Shown here piece by piece: positions 60,534 to 64,000 of a stretch of DNA of 64,000 nucleotides. The first letter of the stretch is position 1. Every line of letters begins with the position of its first letter. The DNA lies in assembly GCA_947500415.1 (NCBI GenBank), contig CANMRT010000004.1:124001-188000 (forward strand), given 5' to 3'. The translations under genes were made by a program, and so were the position numbers. The notes under the pieces were generated by a model. The model was given only the letters and a program-made list of their open reading frames with translations. It was not told the origin of the DNA and ran no database searches. Source of the stretch: an uncultured Roseicyclus sp. GTDB taxonomy: Bacteria > Pseudomonadota > Alphaproteobacteria > Rhodobacterales > Rhodobacteraceae.

Positions 60534-61300
60534 GTTTCGCCAATGACATGCGCGCGCATTTGCCTGAGGCGCTTACGCTGCCTGATGCCTTTGCAACGGT
60601 CTTTGATTGGGCAGAAGCGCGTGGGCAGGCAGGCGTTTTCACAAACCAAGATCCGTCCGATTTTCTGTCGCGCTACCTGACGGTTTACCCGCTCGCCCAG
60701 GCCTTTGATCCATCAATGTCCCACGTCCTGTTCAACCTGCAACTCGGCCCACCGCTGCATGAACCACCACCTGAAGTGGCCAGCCGCGTTGCATCTATCG
60801 CCCGCATCGCGGGCGATGGCGGAACGCTTGCATTGTGGCGCGATGATGAGGATCGGCAGAGGATCGTCGTGTTCAACCACGGCGAGCCGCATGTACTAAC
60901 CGATGATCCCGTGGTTGCGCTGCAATTCTTGGCCATTGGCTATGTCGAACCGGGCGCCTTGCTCTACCCCGACTTGACCGCAGCGGAGCAAGCCATTGAG
61001 CACGGGTCGGACACGCCGCCCATACCACCCACGGAGTTTCAGGCCTTCGTGAAATCCGAATTCGGGGTCGAGGTGCCGGAACGCGCGTCGGACTTGGGGA
61101 TCGTGATACCGGAAGAAGGTGGGCCCGATCCGATACGCGATTGGCTGGACGAGTTGATGCCTGAGCCGGAGATCGGAGAGATCCCGGGCATGACCGCCGA
61201 GAACCCCTATATTGTCACCAGAGAGCTCCGTGAAATGATGGGGGACGAAGGCGTCGCCGTCTTGCGCGAGTTCTATGAGTTTGTGATCGAGGAAGAATGA
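60530..61300 (+). CDS. Unknown protein translationally coupled between ade and amn
   Basis: The 256-residue protein is cytoplasmic and acidic, without signal peptide. The central GDGGTLALWRDDEDRQRIVVFNHGEPHVLTDDPVVALQFLAIGY resembles the core of SUKH (SMI1/KNR4-like) domains, which often act as immunity or regulatory modules, but the match is only by eye. The C-terminal half has PIRDWLDELMPEP and TRELREMMGDEGVAVLREFYEF. It overlaps both neighbours by four bases, so it is made in step with the two purine enzymes. Function unknown. Confidence 0.75.
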   Translation: MSFANDMRAHLPEALTLPDAFATVFDWAEARGQAGVFTNQDPSDFLSRYLTVYPLAQAFDPSMSHVLFNLQLGPPLHEPPPEVASRVASIARIAGDGGTLALWRDDEDRQRIVVFNHGEPHVLTDDPVVALQFLAIGYVEPGALLYPDLTAAEQAIEHGSDTPPIPPTEFQAFVKSEFGVEVPERASDLGIVIPEEGGPDPIRDWLDELMPEPEIGEIPGMTAENPYIVTRELREMMGDEGVAVLREFYEFVIEEE

Positions 61301-62781
61301 ACAGCACCCCAACACATAAAGTCGTCTCGCCGCAGCAAGGTGAGCCCAAATCCTATACCGACGCGGATGCCGCGGTTGCGCAGTTGCAAAGGCTCTACAA
61401 GGAAGCGGCGGAATTTCTGTGCAGCAGCTTTGCCGACACGCTTTCCAAGGGCGCGCCCGATGCGACGCGTTACAGGGCCTTTTATCCTGAGGTACGGATC
61501 AGGACGACGAGCTTTGCGGGCGTCGACAGCCGTTTGAGCTTTGGTCACGTCTCGGAACCCGGTGTCTATGCGGCCACAATCTCGCGCCCCGATCTGTTCG
61601 GGAATTATCTGCGCCAGCAGATCGGTTTGCTGCTGAAGAACCACGGGGTGCCGGTGTTCGTGGGCCCGTCGCTAACGCCTATGCCGGTGCACTTTGCTGT
61701 GGCCAACGACAGCTCCATCTCTGTGCCGCAAGAAGGCGCAGGTGAGTTCACCTTGCGTGACGTCTTTGACGTTCCGGATCTGGCGACGACTAACGACGAC
61801 ATCGCGAATGGCACCGGCTTCACCTATGAAGACGGCGCACACCCGCTCGGCCCGTTCACGGCGCAGCGCGTGGATTACTCGCTGGCCCGCCTGTCGCACT
61901 ACACCGCGACCGATCCAGAGCATTTTCAGAACCACGTTCTGTTCACGAACTACCAATTCTACGTGGATGAGTTTGAGGCCTATGCCCGCGCGCAGCTGGC
62001 GGATGCCGAAAGCGGATACACCGGCTTTGTCGCTACGGGGAATGTGGAGATCACTGACCCCGACACGCCCATTTCACAGCCGGCGAAGATGCCACAGATG
62101 CCCACCTACCACCTGAAGAGGGCAGATGGCGGCGGCATAACATTGGTCAATATCGGCGTCGGCCCGTCGAACGCGAAAACAGCTACCGACCACATTGCCG
62201 TTCTGCGGCCCCATGCTTGGCTGATGGTTGGCCATTGTGCGGGCCTGCGAAATTCGCAACAGCTTGGCGACTTTGTTTTGGCCCATGCCTACCTGCGCGA
62301 AGACAAGGTGCTGGATGACGATCTGCCCGTTTGGGTGCCCGTCCCCGCGCTGGCCGAAATCCAGGTTGCGCTGGAGACGGCTGTTGCGGGCGTGACCGAG
62401 TTGGAAGGTTTCGACCTGAAGCGGATCATGCGGACCGGCACGGTTGCGAGTTTTGACAACCGCAATTGGGAACTGCGCGACCAAACCGGCCCGGTTCAAC
62501 GCCTGAGTCAATCGCGCGCAGTGGCCTTGGATATGGAAAGCGCCACAATTGCGGCCAATGGCTTCCGGTTCCGTGTCCCCTACGGCACGCTCTTGTGTGT
62601 GTCCGACAAGCCGCTGCACGGCGAGCTGAAGTTGCCCGGGATGGCGTCTGATTTCTATAAAACGCAGGTCACACGGCACCTTTTGATCGGAATTCGCGCC
62701 ATGGAACACCTGCGTGAGATGCCTTTGGAACGCCTTCACAGCCGGAAATTACGCTCATTTCAGGAGACTGCGTTCCTCTGA
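61297..62781 (+). CDS. amn: AMP nucleosidase
   Basis: The 494-residue protein has the N-terminal substrate-regulated domain and the C-terminal nucleoside-phosphorylase-like catalytic domain. Motifs include NIGVGPSNAKTATDHIAVLRPHAWLMVGHCAGL, with ribose-phosphate contacts, and ALDMESATIAANG with the catalytic Met-Glu pair. It splits AMP to adenine and ribose 5-phosphate. The adenine can be taken by Ade, encoded first in this operon. Its ATG overlaps the upstream stop (ATGA). Confidence 0.95.
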   Translation: MNSTPTHKVVSPQQGEPKSYTDADAAVAQLQRLYKEAAEFLCSSFADTLSKGAPDATRYRAFYPEVRIRTTSFAGVDSRLSFGHVSEPGVYAATISRPDLFGNYLRQQIGLLLKNHGVPVFVGPSLTPMPVHFAVANDSSISVPQEGAGEFTLRDVFDVPDLATTNDDIANGTGFTYEDGAHPLGPFTAQRVDYSLARLSHYTATDPEHFQNHVLFTNYQFYVDEFEAYARAQLADAESGYTGFVATGNVEITDPDTPISQPAKMPQMPTYHLKRADGGGITLVNIGVGPSNAKTATDHIAVLRPHAWLMVGHCAGLRNSQQLGDFVLAHAYLREDKVLDDDLPVWVPVPALAEIQVALETAVAGVTELEGFDLKRIMRTGTVASFDNRNWELRDQTGPVQRLSQSRAVALDMESATIAANGFRFRVPYGTLLCVSDKPLHGELKLPGMASDFYKTQVTRHLLIGIRAMEHLREMPLERLHSRKLRSFQETAFL

Positions 62782-62917
62782 ACGGACAAAAATCGCCGAT
62801 TGCCCATATTTTTCTGCCTAAAACGCACACGAAGCGTTGTGTGGCCCCACAATATTCGGTTAGCTTCGCGCCAACCGGCCCAAGGGCTCGGGGGATAGAC
62901 AGCAGGAGAATAAGCAC

Positions 62918-63208
62918 ATGGCAACCAAACCCATGACCAAAACGCAACTCGTCGCCGCTCTGGCAGATGAGATGGGCGCAGACAAAAAAGCTGCAGGCGC
63001 AGCGCTGGACGCAGTGACCGCAGTTGTCACGAAAGAAGTCGCCAACGGCGGCGCAGTGACCCTTCCCGGCATCGGCAAGGTCTACTGCCGCGAGCGTCCT
63101 GAGCGCATGGTTCGCAACCCCGCCACGGGCGAGCAGATCAAGAAAGAGGCCGACAAGCAGGTGAAAGTCACCGTTGCGAAGGCACTCAAGGATTCCGTGA
63201 ACGGCTGA
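62918..63208 (+). CDS. hup: HU family DNA-binding protein
   Basis: The 96-residue protein has TKTQLVAALADEMGADKKAAGAALDAVTAVV (dimer helices), LPGIGKVYCRERPERMVRNPATGEQIK with the DNA-inserting beta-arm RNPATGE, and a lysine-rich end. It compacts and bends DNA. It differs from the shortest HU by a few residues at the start. GCAGGAGAA lies ten bases upstream. A strong terminator follows at 63231, so it is monocistronic. Confidence 0.95.
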   Translation: MATKPMTKTQLVAALADEMGADKKAAGAALDAVTAVVTKEVANGGAVTLPGIGKVYCRERPERMVRNPATGEQIKKEADKQVKVTVAKALKDSVNG

Positions 63209-63230
63209 TTGCCGTCCACCTGAAGACATG

Positions 63231-63267
63231 AAAGGGTCGCGCTCGAAAGGGTGCGGCCCTTTTGCTT
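63231..63267 (+). terminator. Rho-independent terminator of the HU gene
   Basis: AAAGGGTCGC (63231-63240) pairs with GCGGCCCTTT (63253-63262), one G-U pair, followed by T and a T-rich tail. It is a classic intrinsic terminator 22 bases after the HU stop. Confidence 0.85.
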
Positions 63268-63280
63268 GTGACGGGGACAG

Positions 63281-64000
63281 ATGATGGACGTGCGCGCGGT
63301 TCTGATGGGGCTGACCTTTGCCCTGATCTGGTCGTCCGCATTCACATCCGCCCGCATCATTGTTGAAGCCGCACCACCGCTTTACTCCCTCTCCGCCCGT
63401 TTCGCGATTTCAGGAGTGATCGGCATCGGCATCGCTTGGGCGCTTGGCCAACGCTTCAACCTGACGCGCAATCAATGGCGCGCTGTGGTGATTTTTGGGA
63501 TCTGCCAGAACGCGATATATCTGGGCCTGAATTTCGTAGCGATGCAGACAATCGAGGCCTCGCTTGCCGCGATCATCGCCTCAACCATGCCGCTTCTGGT
63601 GGCGCTCGCGAATTGGACGATCTTCAAGGAGCGTTTGCCCCTGATGGGAGTCGTGGGGATGGTTGCGGGTTTTGCGGGCGTGGCCCTGATCATGGCGCAA
63701 CGTTTTGACGGTGGCGCTGATCCTTATGGCATCATCTTGTGCCTGATCGGGGCGGTTGCCTTGGCTGCAGCTACGCTGACGGTCAAAAGCGCATCGAGCG
63801 ACGGGGGCAACCTGTTGATGATCGTAGGCCTGCAGATGATCGTAGGCTCCGCCGCTTTGCTTATTCCAGCCGTGGCGTTTGAGACGCTGACGGTCGACTG
63901 GACGACGCCTTTTATTGTGGCTTTTGTCTACACCACGCTCATGCCGGGCTTGGCCGCCACACTGATCTGGTTTCTGCTGGTCGGGCGCATTGGTCCGACC
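63281..64000 (+). CDS. EamA/DMT-family transporter, 5' part (cut by right edge)
   Basis: The frame is open from an ATG at 63281 (second ATG at 63284) to the window end, 240 residues. It starts VRAVLMGLTFALIWSSAFTSARI, the common EamA beginning (FxLIWSSxFxxxR), with about eight hydrophobic segments visible. NFVAMQTIEASLAAIIASTMPLLVALANW is the conserved end of the first EamA repeat, and the second repeat is under way when the window ends. It is a drug/metabolite exporter-type permease; substrate unknown. Confidence 0.88.
   Translation, partial: MMDVRAVLMGLTFALIWSSAFTSARIIVEAAPPLYSLSARFAISGVIGIGIAWALGQRFNLTRNQWRAVVIFGICQNAIYLGLNFVAMQTIEASLAAIIASTMPLLVALANWTIFKERLPLMGVVGMVAGFAGVALIMAQRFDGGADPYGIILCLIGAVALAAATLTVKSASSDGGNLLMIVGLQMIVGSAALLIPAVAFETLTVDWTTPFIVAFVYTTLMPGLAATLIWFLLVGRIGPT

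Noticed and set aside
1-64000. Search for tRNA, rRNA, tmRNA and transposase genes
   Set aside because: No T-loop pattern in a cloverleaf context, no rRNA-like stretch and no transposase or integrase motif was found by eye; small RNAs cannot be excluded.

Overview
The window is GC-rich, gene-dense chromosomal DNA of an alphaproteobacterium, most likely a marine Rhodobacteraceae (Roseobacter-type) strain. The main reasons are the combination of RTX calcium-binding proteins, Hint_2-domain proteins, glycosyltransferases with N-terminal 'HYLxxGWxxGLDP' repeats, an alphaproteobacterial LexA box (GTTC-N7-GTTC) in front of imuB, and aerobic-type cobC and cbiB. No rRNA, tRNA, CRISPR array, insertion sequence or prophage was recognised.

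Layout. 1-11.5 kb is a surface and export region. Two paralogous RTX proteins (the first cut by the left edge) flank two glycosyltransferases and a sulfotransferase-like protein. An ABC polysaccharide exporter follows (kpsT, kpsE and a divergent kpsM). 11.5-17.6 kb holds housekeeping genes (rlmH, rsfS), a secreted unknown, a DUF2975 membrane protein with a small XRE regulator, three tandem 18-bp palindromes, and smc. 17.7-19.5 kb is a lower-GC insertion with a solo OLD-family ATPase/TOPRIM nuclease, followed by a structured non-coding stretch and an orphan ParB-like protein. 20.7-27.3 kb carries a lytic transglycosylase, DUF1697, the cobalamin side-chain genes cbiB and cobC, a glutathionyl-hydroquinone reductase and a CGNR regulator.

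27.4-31.2 kb looks like a D-amino-acid catabolic operon: dgcN (D-glutamate N-acetyltransferase, DUF1611), dgcA (N-acetyl-D-glutamate racemase), a secreted esterase and a D-amino-acid aminotransferase. 31.2-42 kb has a VOC protein, a membrane-anchored RTX protein, SOS-boxed imuB without imuA or dnaE2 beside it, MOSC, a second lytic transglycosylase, rnr, a TauD-like dioxygenase and dapE. 42-48 kb has a MITE-like nested inverted repeat, two consecutive Hint proteins (the second lacking the catalytic Cys), small membrane proteins, dapD and two tandem paralogous lipoproteins. 48-57 kb has an acyltransferase, a LOG protein, four consecutive related outer-membrane beta-barrels, a murein endopeptidase (mepA), an MFS transporter, a thioesterase, YggT and another barrel.

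57-64 kb contains exported msrA and a sulfotransferase-like gene separated by a CopY/BlaI-type operator. A tight purine-salvage operon follows (ade, an unknown gene, amn: AMP to adenine to hypoxanthine), then an HU gene with a strong terminator and a DMT permease cut by the right edge. The most promising leads are the D-amino-acid operon with its secreted hydrolase, the unknown gene translationally coupled inside ade-amn, the triple operator in front of smc, the BlaI-type box without a visible regulator, and the degenerate Hint partner. All functional calls come from reading motifs and context; no database search was possible.
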